From an uncultured Opitutaceae bacterium (GTDB lineage: Bacteria; Verrucomicrobiota; Verrucomicrobiia; Opitutales; Opitutaceae), in contig CALFNJ010000133.1 in NCBI GenBank assembly GCA_937902865.1, positions 1 through 10,847 on the forward strand: a stretch of DNA of 10,847 nucleotides, written 5' to 3'. Below the pieces are notes generated by a model. It saw only the letters and a list, made by a program, of their open reading frames with translations. It searched no databases and was not told the origin of the DNA. Both the position numbers and the translations under genes were made by a program. Shown here piece by piece: positions 1 to 8,253 of this stretch (positions are counted from its first letter, which is position 1; every line of letters starts with the position of its first letter).

Positions 1-452
1 ACAAGTTCGGCGACAAGGTGGAGATCGACGTGGACATGGCCGACGCCGATCCCGCGAATTACGACGGCCTGCTCCTGCCCGGCGGCGTGATGAATCCCGA
101 CCAACTGCGGCAGGTGCCCGAGGCGGTGAGATTCGTGCGCGCCTTCTTCAACAGCGGCAAGCCGGTCGCCGCGATCTGCCACGGGCCGCAGATGCTGATC
201 GAGGCGGATGTCGTGCGCGGTCGCCGCATGACGTCCTATCCCTCCGTCAAAACCGACCTGATCAACGCCGGGGCGGACTGGGTCGACGAGGTGGTCGTGA
301 CCGACCAGGGCCTCGTGACGAGCCGCAAGCCGGACGACATCCCGCGTTTCAACGAGAAGATGATCGAGGAATTCGCCGAAGGCTACCACGCCGGGCAAAA
401 GGCGGGCCGCCGCGAGACGCCCAACGCGATCTCCTACCTCAAAGGCCGATAA
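1..452 (+). CDS. DJ-1/PfpI family protein (3' part, 5' end outside window)
   Basis: This is the C-terminal part of a class I glutamine-amidotransferase-like protein of the DJ-1/PfpI/YhbO group. The reading frame is open from base 3, so the GTG at 18 is internal rather than a start; about 149 residues are visible. The nucleophile elbow AICHGPQ is present, with its Cys codon at 177-179 followed by His, as in PfpI and YhbO. The upstream LLLPGGVMNPDQL segment matches the family's glycine-rich turn, and RRMTSYPSVKTDLINAGADW is a typical stretch after the elbow. Family members have been described as intracellular proteases, chaperones or protein/nucleotide deglycases, and the sequence does not decide among these. 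The likely location is cytoplasmic, since no membrane segment is visible. The stop TAA at 450-452 is followed by a hairpin shared with the convergent glgX gene. Confidence 0.9.
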   Translation, partial: KFGDKVEIDVDMADADPANYDGLLLPGGVMNPDQLRQVPEAVRFVRAFFNSGKPVAAICHGPQMLIEADVVRGRRMTSYPSVKTDLINAGADWVDEVVVTDQGLVTSRKPDDIPRFNEKMIEEFAEGYHAGQKAGRRETPNAISYLKGR

Positions 453-460
453 CCCAGACA

Positions 461-543
461 GATTGGCCGCGAAGAGGCGCAGAAACCGCGAAATCGATCC
501 AAGCGGATCCCTTTTTGCGAGTTCTGCGTTTTTTTGTGGCCAA

Positions 544-545
<2 letters not shown>
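461..545. repeat. Imperfect inverted repeat in the convergent gap (element A)
   Basis: The arms at 461-494 and 512-545 align without gaps over 34 positions, 25 of them identical. Both begin GATTGGCC, and the left arm continues with loosely periodic units (GCGAAGAG, GCGCAGAAA, CCGCGAAA). Most differences are G in the left arm opposite T in the right arm, so they remain G:U pairs in a plus-strand transcript. The right arm is T-rich (seven T at 529-535). Between two genes that end toward each other it could act as a terminator, although the T-run sits inside the stem. The right arm reaches the stop codon of glgX (544-546). Its AGAGGCGCAGAAAC (473-486) recurs exactly at 2934-2947. Confidence 0.75.
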
Positions 546-2712
<2,167 letters not shown>

Positions 2713-2743
2713 GCCCAGTGATAAACCGCATTGGCACCAATCA

Positions 2744-2783
2744 GTTCCACCGCCGCCGCCGAAGGTGCGGCGGCGGAAGGAAC
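2744..2783. repeat. GC-rich hairpin in the glgX leader
   Basis: A perfect 10-bp stem pairs 2750-2759 (CCGCCGCCGC) with 2767-2776 around a 7-nt loop. It is extended by GTTCC (2744-2748) and GGAAC (2779-2783) across a small bulge. It lies 31 nt upstream of the glgX start. There is no U-run on either strand, so it is not a canonical terminator. It could be a leader structure or a degenerate REP-type copy. Confidence 0.7.
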
Positions 2784-2789
2784 AAGAGC

Positions 2790-3020
2790 CAGGTAACAAG
2801 TAACAAGATGGGACAGTGGAACAGCGGGAACAGGACGGGCGGATGAATTCGGAAGCCAGGAAGCGGAGAACGATCGAGGGGAATGCTTCGGAGGAGCGAA
2901 GCGGTGACTTTTCCGGGACGAGGCATCTCGCGCAGAGGCGCAGAAACGCAGAGGGCGAGCCTCTCTTCCAATCGGGGATTTTTCTGCGCCGCTGGAATTC
3001 CCCTTGTTACTTGTTACCTG
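2790..3020. repeat. Composite nested inverted-repeat element (element B)
   Basis: The outer arms at 2790-2807 and 3003-3020 are a perfect 18-bp inverted repeat made of 7-bp units (AGGTAAC, AAGTAAC). The heptad register continues outward on the right to about 3035. Inside, in order: GGAACAG-like units (2811-2840) spaced 8-9 bp; an octad array starting GAAGCCAG (2852-2883, preceded by GAATTC); a small hairpin GCTTCG/CGAAGC (2885-2902); and a CGCAGAGG/CGCAGAAA octad array (2931-2954) whose GGCGCAGAAA (2937-2946) pairs with 2981-2990. Together with the GC hairpin this fills the whole gap between opgH and glgX. I see no gene in it. Confidence 0.85.
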
Positions 3021-3041
3021 CCACGTGTTACTTCCTCTCCG

Positions 3042-5270
3042 TTACGCCATTCGCGAGCGGCGATTCCAGTCGAGCGCCAGTTGCCACTCGGCGCCGAGGT
3101 CGGAGGGCCGGCGGCGCCAGAGTTCGCGGTGCAGCCAGTAGACCGACTCGGCGTCCAGGAGCAGCGCGAGCTTTTCCTTGGCCGCGAGCTGGGACGGACC
3201 CTCGCGCAGCAGTTTCTCGCGGTTCTCTTCGAAGTACTGCCGGATTTCCTCCGCCTGCTGGCTGCTGCGGTCGCGGAGGAGACAGAGATGGAGCGCGTTG
3301 ATGTAGGGATCGAGGATCGCGCGCACCAGGCCGCGATCGGGGCCGGCCTCGAGCGGAACTTCCGTTTCCACGGGAGACGTCTCGGGCATGCGATCCAGTT
3401 CGGCAAGTTCCTCGGGCGGCGCGAGCTCTTCGGGAATGCAGAACAAACCGCGACGGCGCGTGGCGCGGCCGAGCCGCACGCGGCTGGAGAGCGCGGAGAG
3501 CGGGATCGAAAAGATCAGCCCGATCAGCACGGGCGCGAGCCAGGGGAGCATGCGCGGCGCGGCGTGTTCGAGGAGGAGCGCCCAGGCCAGGCCGATCACC
3601 GTGTGGCTCGCGTGCGCGTGCAGCAGCTCCGCCCACGGCAATCGTTCCTCCCCTGCCCGGCGCTGGGTCAGCCAGCGCACGCCGCGGCCCAGCAGGGTCA
3701 TCACGACGAACTTCGAATGCCAGAGCATGAGGATCGGCGCCTGGAGCGCGGAAAAAAGTGATTCGAGGAAAACACCGGCGAGCACCCGACCGACGCCGCC
3801 GAAGCGTCTGGCGCCGCCCGGCTGCAGGAACAGGTCGATCACGGCGAGGATCTTGGGCCCGAACAGCAGCAGCAGCGTGATGCTGAGCAGCACCGTGGCC
3901 TGGATTTCCGGTTTCAAGCCGAGCGTGGCCGCGAATCCCGGATTCGGCATCCAGGTGAGTCCGGTGCGACCGAAGCCGACGAGCAGCAACGTTCCCAGCA
4001 CGAGCGAGACAAGCCAGACGAGCGACGCGACGTAGGCGAAGATTCCCAGCAGGAAGTGAATCCGGCTGATCGGCGGCAGTCCGGGCGCGAGCAGCAGCAG
4101 CGTGTGCTGCATGTTGCCCTGGCACCAGCGGCGGTCGCGCTTGGCGGTGTCGATCAACGTGGGCGGTCCCTCCTCGTAGCTGCCCTCGGCGTCAGGCAGC
4201 ATCCACACTTCCCACCCGGCGCGACGCAGCAGCGCGGCCTCGACGAAATCATGGCTGAGGATCTTGCCGCCAATCGGCTCGCGGCCCGGCAGGCGCGGCA
4301 GCGCACAGTGCTCGATGAACGGTGCGAGGCGAATGATGGCGTTGTGCCCCCAGTAGTTGCCCTCGCCCTGCTGCCAGTAGTTCAGCCCGGCGACGAAGAT
4401 CGGACCGTAGAGGCGCATCGCGAACTGCTGGATGCGGGCGTAAAGCGTCTCGCCGCGGAAAAGCGCCGGCGCCGTCTGGAGGATGGCCACGCCGGCATTG
4501 CACTCCATCAGGCGGTTCATCTGCACCAGCGTTTTCCCGGAGAGAAAACTATCCGCGTCCAGCACCACCATGTAACGGTAGCGCCGCCCCCAGCGACGGC
4601 AGAAGTCCGCCACGTTGCCGGCCTTCTTGTTCGTGCCGAGCCGCCGCTTCCGGTAAAAGAGCTTGCCGCGCGCATCGAGCTCGCGGCCCGCCTGCGCCCA
4701 GGCGATCTCCTCGGCGATCCATTTGTCCGGATCGGTGGAGTCACTCAGGATGAAGAAATCGAAGTGCGCGAGCTGCCCGGTCCGCGCCAACGAGCGGTAG
4801 ATCGCCTTCAGGCCGGCGTAGACGCGGTCCACGTCTTCGTTGCAGATCGGCATGACCACCGCCGTCGGCGCGAGCGGCACGCTCTCCTCATCCGGAGGCA
4901 GGCTGTCCCAGGTGGCCACCGACCTCCGGGCGGCGGTTTCGGTTTCGCCGCGTCTCATTCCGTCGCCCGGAGCTCGACGGCCACCTTCGGACAGGCTTCG
5001 GCCGATCTGGCAGGAATCGCCCGAGCCGCGCCGCGAAATGAAACCGAAGAGAGCCTGGCTGGCGCCGAACGCGACGAGCGACGACAGCAGCGCGAACATC
5101 GCCAGCATCACGCCGTTCCAGCCGCGCATGGCCATGCCCCAGATCAGGTCGGCCATGATCATCGTCATCACCGCCGTGGTGAAGACGACAAACGTGAGCA
5201 CCGCCATCCGGCGGCGGGTGATGCGGCTGGCAGCGACCGGGGCGTCGGACGGAAACGTTTCCTCCTTCAT
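3042..5270 (-). CDS. opgH: Glucans biosynthesis glucosyltransferase OpgH (MdoH)
   Basis: This is the inner-membrane GT2 glucosyltransferase that polymerises the beta-1,2 backbone of osmoregulated periplasmic glucans from UDP-glucose and exports it. It has 742 residues. Two membrane segments (about 22-48 and 51-78) precede the catalytic domain, which shows MPICNEDVDR (140-149), the DxD motif in VVLDADS (Asp238/Asp240), LSHDFVEAALLRRAGW (from 338) and RDRRW (378-382), the family form of Q/RxxRW. Several more membrane segments follow in about 400-620, then a cytoplasmic tail. The start at 5270 (MKEETFPSD) was chosen because the further 21 residues come from an intergenic repeat. The protein is shorter at the N-terminus than proteobacterial OpgH (about 21 rather than about 140 residues before the first membrane segment, from memory). 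Residues 96-120 are encoded by a REP-like inverted repeat. Confidence 0.95.
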   Translation of the reverse strand: MKEETFPSDAPVAASRITRRRMAVLTFVVFTTAVMTMIMADLIWGMAMRGWNGVMLAMFALLSSLVAFGASQALFGFISRRGSGDSCQIGRSLSEGGRRAPGDGMRRGETETAARRSVATWDSLPPDEESVPLAPTAVVMPICNEDVDRVYAGLKAIYRSLARTGQLAHFDFFILSDSTDPDKWIAEEIAWAQAGRELDARGKLFYRKRRLGTNKKAGNVADFCRRWGRRYRYMVVLDADSFLSGKTLVQMNRLMECNAGVAILQTAPALFRGETLYARIQQFAMRLYGPIFVAGLNYWQQGEGNYWGHNAIIRLAPFIEHCALPRLPGREPIGGKILSHDFVEAALLRRAGWEVWMLPDAEGSYEEGPPTLIDTAKRDRRWCQGNMQHTLLLLAPGLPPISRIHFLLGIFAYVASLVWLVSLVLGTLLLVGFGRTGLTWMPNPGFAATLGLKPEIQATVLLSITLLLLFGPKILAVIDLFLQPGGARRFGGVGRVLAGVFLESLFSALQAPILMLWHSKFVVMTLLGRGVRWLTQRRAGEERLPWAELLHAHASHTVIGLAWALLLEHAAPRMLPWLAPVLIGLIFSIPLSALSSRVRLGRATRRRGLFCIPEELAPPEELAELDRMPETSPVETEVPLEAGPDRGLVRAILDPYINALHLCLLRDRSSQQAEEIRQYFEENREKLLREGPSQLAAKEKLALLLDAESVYWLHRELWRRRPSDLGAEWQLALDWNRRSRMA
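4903..4994. repeat. REP-like inverted repeat inside opgH
   Basis: The arms at 4911-4936 and 4960-4985 match in inverted orientation at 22 of 26 positions (core GCTCCGGGCGACGG on one side, ACCTCCGGGCGGCGG on the other), with a 23-nt spacer. CTGTCC (4903-4908) and GGACAG (4989-4994) extend the pairing after a small bulge. The core pair spans 75 bp, which is 25 codons in the opgH frame (codon 96 starts at 4985). It encodes the Gly/Arg-rich stretch between the second membrane segment and the catalytic domain. This arrangement resembles a REPIN (two inverted REPs), but no family assignment can be made from the sequence alone. Confidence 0.75.
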
Positions 5271-5284
5271 GGCGCGGCAGAGAG

Positions 5285-5470
5285 GGAATTCAGAAGCCAG
5301 GAAACCAGGAATCGATCCGACGAAACATGGCATGGAACTGCCGCAAAAAGGTAGGGCGAGGCGTCCCCGCCGAGCCGTGCCCCACCGGGACGGTTCGTCC
5401 CACCAAGGTTTCTGATTTCCCTACCAAAAAGTTTTCTCCGATTTCCTGGCTTCATGGCTTCTGAATTTCC
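5285..5470. repeat. Nested inverted repeat between orf186 and opgH (element C)
   Basis: The arms at 5285-5314 and 5439-5470 align with two mismatches and two 1-nt gaps. They are built of 8-bp units (GAAGCCAG, GAAACCAG on the left; GAAGCCAT, GAAGCCAG on the complement of the right). Inside are a second pair, GGTAGGG (5350-5356) with CCCTACC (5419-5425), and a perfect 6-bp hairpin, GGGACG/CGTCCC (5387-5401). The element occupies nearly the whole gap and interrupts an otherwise tight minus-strand gene cluster. No gene is visible in it. Confidence 0.85.
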
Positions 5471-5490
5471 AAGGGTGCTCTCCGCCAGCT

Positions 5491-6051
5491 TCAGAGCCGG
5501 GTGAGATAAAACGCCGTGCCGAGCAGCAGCGCGAACAGGCACCAGACCGTGAGCGTCCGGAGAATCGGCCACTTCGCGAACGTGCGCCAGGTCTCGCCCG
5601 CGACGTCGGAGACCGGGCCGAGATCGAACGGACGCGGAGCCATGTTGGTGAACTCGAGGTTGGGTCCGGCCTCGAGGTAGATGGAACGCAGCTCCGCCAG
5701 CAGCTCCGGCGGCGGCTGATGGTCGAGAAACGACGCCGGCCAGCGCTCGGGCAACTCGGCGAGATAGATCGCCGCGCGGCCGCGGGCCACCTGACGGATC
5801 GGCGGATCGCCGTCGGGCGTGCTCAGTTGCGCGACCCACGCGTCAAGGGAGCGCTCGGCTTCCTCCGCCGCGAGGTCTTCCGGCGCGCGGTCCGGCTCCG
5901 CACTGCGCCGCGCGGCGGCCTGCTCGAGGATTTCACGGGTGAGCTGCGTGAGCAGGAAGCGGTTCCGCACCCGGTACGCGAGCAGGTGATTCTCGACCCG
6001 CTCGTAAGCCCGGGCCCAGACGATGGGATCGAGCGTGGCGGCGTCGGTCAT
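5491..6051 (-). CDS. Hypothetical tail-anchored membrane protein in the opg cluster
   Basis: I do not recognise this 186-residue protein. It has no signal peptide. Residues 1-160 are soluble and mostly helical, with a charged Glu/Arg/Ala-rich stretch at about 35-72 and a Pro-rich segment at 104-145. A single hydrophobic helix at 163-183 (CLFALLLGTAFYL) ends the protein, so it is probably anchored by its C-terminus with the bulk in the cytoplasm. The ATG at 6051 overlaps the opgG stop as ATGA, which indicates translational coupling and fixes the start. Lying between opgG and opgH, it is probably involved in glucan synthesis. One idea is that it replaces the N-terminal cytoplasmic domain that this OpgH lacks: its WRT...ILR...membrane-helix ending resembles the WRT...RRY entry to the first membrane helix of proteobacterial OpgH as I recall it. 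That is speculation. Confidence 0.88.
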   Translation of the reverse strand: MTDAATLDPIVWARAYERVENHLLAYRVRNRFLLTQLTREILEQAAARRSAEPDRAPEDLAAEEAERSLDAWVAQLSTPDGDPPIRQVARGRAAIYLAELPERWPASFLDHQPPPELLAELRSIYLEAGPNLEFTNMAPRPFDLGPVSDVAGETWRTFAKWPILRTLTVWCLFALLLGTAFYLTRL

Positions 6052-7565
6052 GGCTGCCAGGGATTCACCCAGGTTTCGGTGATCGGCTTCCCCTCGAGCA
6101 GCAGGCGCGCGCGCAGTTCGAGCGGACCGTTGGCTTTCGGCGCGTCGAGCAGCAGCGCGAGCCGCCACGAGCCGTCCGTATCGTTGCGAAACACCCGCTG
6201 GTCGAGCACGGCGACTTCCGGCGGCAGATTGGTCTCGGCGGTCACATTCGCGCTGGCAGGAATCGCCTTGAGCCCGATGGCGTCGAAATCGATGACGAAC
6301 TTCGTGCGCCGCGGCCGCTCCACCTGGACCGTCTGCCGGGTGGATTCGACCCAGCCCTGCGGGCCGCCGATCGCGTCGGCGTTGGTCCAGTGCAGCCGGT
6401 AGGAAAACTCGAATGGCTTGCCCGGCTCGGGAGGGGTCAGCGGCATCCAGCTCGCGACGATGTTGTCCGCGTATTCGTTGCCGGACGGGATCTCGAGCAA
6501 GCGGACTTTTCCCGCCGGCCAGGTGCCGACCGGCTCGATCCAGACGCCCGGGCGCTTTTCGTAATGAGCCTCGGTGTCCTCGTAGCTGCGGAAATCCCGG
6601 TCGCGCTGCAGCAGGCCGAAGCCCGTGATCGCCGCCGCGGAGAAATCCGTGGTGCGCATCGCCGAGGGGTTGCTCAGCGGCCGCCAGAGCCGGATCTCGG
6701 GCTCGGGCGCGATGAGCAGTCCGTCCGAGTCATGGACCTCGCCGCGGAAATCGCCGTAGCGCGAAGCCGAATTCTCGCCGAACCAGAACATGCTGGTGAG
6801 CGGAGCGAGGCCGACGTTTTCCACGCGTTTGCGGAAGAAGAGCGTCGATTGCACTTCCATCACCGTCTCGTCGCCGGGCGTGAGGACGAACGTGTAGGCG
6901 CCCGCGACGCTCGGGCTGTCGAGGAGCCCGTGAAATGTGATGGATTTCGCGTCCGGTTCCGGTTTGCCAAGCCAGAATTCCACGAAGTCGGGAAACTCTT
7001 CCGTTCCCGGCCCGCCGGCATTGAGCGCCAGCCCGCGGGCGGAAAGCCCGTAACGCTGTCCGCGGGCGAGACCGCGGAAGTAGCTCGCGCCGAGGAAGGA
7101 CACGATTTCGTCCCAGCGGGAGGGATCGTTCAGATGGCAGAGCAGGCGGAAACCGGCGTATTCGAGCGAACTCGGGAGACGTCCGCCGAGCTTGAGGTCG
7201 GCGTAGTCGAAAAACGTCCGCACGAACGGAAACCGCTGCATGTACGAGCCGGAGAATTCGTTAATCTTGACCGGCTTGGAATAGAGGCTGCCGGGATGGA
7301 AAAATTCCACGGAGAAAGGCCGTCCCTCGGAACGCCAGGGAGCGCTGTCGTGGCGGAACTGGATTCTCTGGTAGTCGTCGTAGCTCATTTCCCGGAGAAA
7401 GGCCGGGAGGTCTGCCGGGCGGGGCTGATAGGGCGCCGCCGCGAGCTTTTCCGCCAATCCGCGCACGTACGCGTGATTGACCTGGATCTGATTGACCTCC
7501 GCCCCCAGCCGACCGCCGAGGCCGGCTGCCGCCAGCAGCGCGAGCCCGAGAAAAAACCGTATCAT
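6048..7565 (-). CDS. opgG: Periplasmic glucans biosynthesis protein OpgG (MdoG)
   Basis: This 505-residue protein is close in length to E. coli OpgG. It begins with a Sec signal peptide (MIRFFLGLALLAAAGLGG, probable cleavage after Ala22), so it acts in the periplasm. The family fingerprint is clear: YGLSARGLALN, EEFPDFVEFWLG, LLDSPSVAGAY, LTSMFWFGEN, HDSDGLL, RPLSNPSAMR, GFGLLQRDRDF, SYEDTEAHYEKRPGVW, and DNIVASW. OpgG/OpgD proteins process the beta-1,2 glucan made by OpgH; related members are classed as glycoside hydrolase family 186. The start at 7565 is chosen because it directly precedes the signal peptide; the 27 residues possible upstream are not signal-like. It is first in a minus-strand unit with orf186 (4-nt overlap) and opgH. 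No Shine-Dalgarno is present; CGCGCCCC precedes the ATG. Confidence 0.95.
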   Translation of the reverse strand: MIRFFLGLALLAAAGLGGRLGAEVNQIQVNHAYVRGLAEKLAAAPYQPRPADLPAFLREMSYDDYQRIQFRHDSAPWRSEGRPFSVEFFHPGSLYSKPVKINEFSGSYMQRFPFVRTFFDYADLKLGGRLPSSLEYAGFRLLCHLNDPSRWDEIVSFLGASYFRGLARGQRYGLSARGLALNAGGPGTEEFPDFVEFWLGKPEPDAKSITFHGLLDSPSVAGAYTFVLTPGDETVMEVQSTLFFRKRVENVGLAPLTSMFWFGENSASRYGDFRGEVHDSDGLLIAPEPEIRLWRPLSNPSAMRTTDFSAAAITGFGLLQRDRDFRSYEDTEAHYEKRPGVWIEPVGTWPAGKVRLLEIPSGNEYADNIVASWMPLTPPEPGKPFEFSYRLHWTNADAIGGPQGWVESTRQTVQVERPRRTKFVIDFDAIGLKAIPASANVTAETNLPPEVAVLDQRVFRNDTDGSWRLALLLDAPKANGPLELRARLLLEGKPITETWVNPWQP

Positions 7566-7633
7566 GGGGCGCGATGGACAACGCCTTAGGGCTACAGTGC
7601 CCTGCGAAAAATGGCGGCCGGGAGCCGGCATTT

Positions 7634-7810
7634 TTCGAACGTTCAACGTTCAACGCTCAACATTGAACGTTCAACGCTCGATCCAGCGAGCGGAACGCAG
7701 CGTCCGCGATCAACGCCGCGACGGAGAAACCACCATCCGTTCGATGGGACTTGGCCGGCGCTCCGCCTGGCATGAGTTGAACGTTGGATGTTCAACGTTG
7801 AACGTTCAAC
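7634..7810. repeat. Heptad repeat arrays flanking the tRNA-opgG gap (element D)
   Basis: Six in-register 7-bp units run from 7634 to 7675 (TTCGAAC, GTTCAAC twice, GCTCAAC, ATTGAAC, GTTCAAC). Five more run from 7776 to 7810 (GTTGAAC, GTTGGAT, GTTCAAC, GTTGAAC, GTTCAAC). The unit and its complement alternate, so 7797-7810 is a perfect 14-bp palindrome. The 100-bp spacer (7676-7775) holds no gene that I can support. Between this element and opgG there is a small hairpin AGGGC/GCCCT (7588-7603). The array continues into the hairpin at the tRNA 3' end. Confidence 0.85.
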
Positions 7811-7836
7811 TTTTCGCCGCTCGGGGCGAAAAGTTG
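7807..7836 (-). terminator. Hairpin at the tRNA-Ala 3' end (possible terminator or processing structure)
   Basis: A perfect 12-bp stem pairs 7807-7818 (CAACTTTTCGCC) with 7825-7836 around a 6-nt loop. On the minus-strand transcript it begins inside the CCA end of the tRNA, using its last two nucleotides. No U-run follows, so canonical Rho-independent termination is uncertain; a role in 3' processing is equally possible. Its outer base is shared with the last GTTCAAC heptad. Confidence 0.5.
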
Positions 7837-7910
7837 GTGGACCCTAGCGGGTTCGAACCGCTGACCTCCTCAATGCCATTGAGGCGCTCTACCAACTGAG
7901 CTAAGAGCCC
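7835..7910 (-). tRNA. tRNA-Ala (anticodon GGC)
   Basis: The gene folds as a complete cloverleaf of 76 nt with an encoded CCA. The acceptor stem is GGGCTCT with AGGGTCC and contains the G3:U70 wobble pair that identifies alanine tRNAs. The D-arm begins TAGCTCAGTTGGTAGAGC. The anticodon stem is CCTCA/TGAGG with loop ATGGCAT, giving anticodon GGC for GCC and GCU codons. The T-arm carries GGTTCGAACC. It is transcribed toward opgG, with repeat element D downstream and element E upstream. No convincing promoter was found in 7911-7960. Confidence 0.97.
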
Positions 7911-7997
7911 ATTTCCAACTACAAGGGATGGGAAAAATCAAAGTTCCGCCCATGAACGCAAGGACTTTTTCGAAGGATCAGGCGGGATGATGATCTG

Positions 7998-8021
7998 GAA
8001 CTCAGGAAATCAGGAAAAAGG
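7998..8021 (+). repeat. Unpaired octad array of the GAAGCCAG type
   Basis: Three consecutive 8-bp units, GAACTCAG, GAAATCAG and GAAAAAGG, follow the GAA..CAG pattern seen at 2852-2883, 5292-5310 and 10475-10498. No inverted partner is visible nearby. It lies in the gap between the tRNA promoter side and element E. Confidence 0.55.
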
Positions 8022-8050
8022 CGGGGATCGGGAGGATGTTTTATCTGAAT

Positions 8051-8210
8051 CCGAGAGGTAGAACCGGCTTTGAGGTGGAGCGCGTTGTCCCTAACGCGCT
8101 TTTGGCTCCGTCAGCGATTTCATGTGGACGGAGGTTCCAACGCGTTAGGGACAACGCGTTCCACCACTATCCCTGAATCGGACGGGCGGGCCGCCGGTCC
8201 CTACCTCCGG
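8051..8210. repeat. Long cruciform-type inverted repeat (element E)
   Basis: The core arms at 8075-8098 and 8141-8164 are a 24-bp inverted repeat with a single mismatch. Each arm is also a palindrome on its own (CGCGTT...AACGCG around GTCCCT), so one long or two short hairpins are possible. An inner stem CTCCGTC/GACGGAG (8106-8112, 8127-8133) and outer arms (8055-8068 and 8193-8207, GAGGTAG...ACCGGC, one gap and one mismatch) are nested around the core. It fills most of the 343-bp gap between the tonB-like gene and the tRNA. No gene is visible there. Confidence 0.85.
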
Positions 8211-8214
8211 AAGC

Positions 8215-8233
8215 GGCAGGTCGGAGACCTGCC
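8215..8233. repeat. Perfect 8-bp hairpin after the tonB-like gene
   Basis: GGCAGGTC (8215-8222) and GACCTGCC (8226-8233) pair perfectly around the 3-nt loop GGA. It lies 20 nt beyond the stop codon of the minus-strand tonB-like gene, so it could help end that transcript, although no U-run follows. It may equally be another REP-type copy attached to element E. Confidence 0.6.
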
Positions 8234-8253
8234 CTCCTCTTCTACCTGCAATC

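Noticed and set aside
2744..2783. Rho-independent terminators at the GC hairpin, at 8215-8233 and at element F
   Set aside because: None has a following U-run, and element F lies upstream of both neighbours. They are kept as repeats or hairpins only.
2713..2799. Upstream start extensions for glgX, and likewise opgH (to 5333), opgG (to 7646) and exbB (to 10545)
   Set aside because: The added residues are encoded by intergenic repeats or leaders and disrupt the expected N-termini, including the OpgG signal peptide.
2741..3301. Small frames on both strands across the opgH-glgX gap
   Set aside because: Their codons are the repeat units themselves (GC hairpin, AAGTAAC, CGCAGA arrays), with no protein-like composition.
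4056..5354. Long plus-strand open frames at 4056-5354, 6390-7589 and 8275-9258
   Set aside because: Each lies opposite a well-recognised minus-strand gene (opgH, opgG, tonB-like) and has an Arg/His/Ala-rich translation typical of GC-driven antisense frames.
7634..7810. CRISPR array
   Set aside because: The repeats are 7-bp units with no spacers of regular length, and no cas gene is present.
7492..7899. A 135-codon plus-strand frame ending in the peptide VDPSGFEPLTSSMP
   Set aside because: That peptide is the well-known artefact of translating the complement of a tRNA gene; here it falls exactly on tRNA-Ala, and the rest of the frame crosses heptad repeats.
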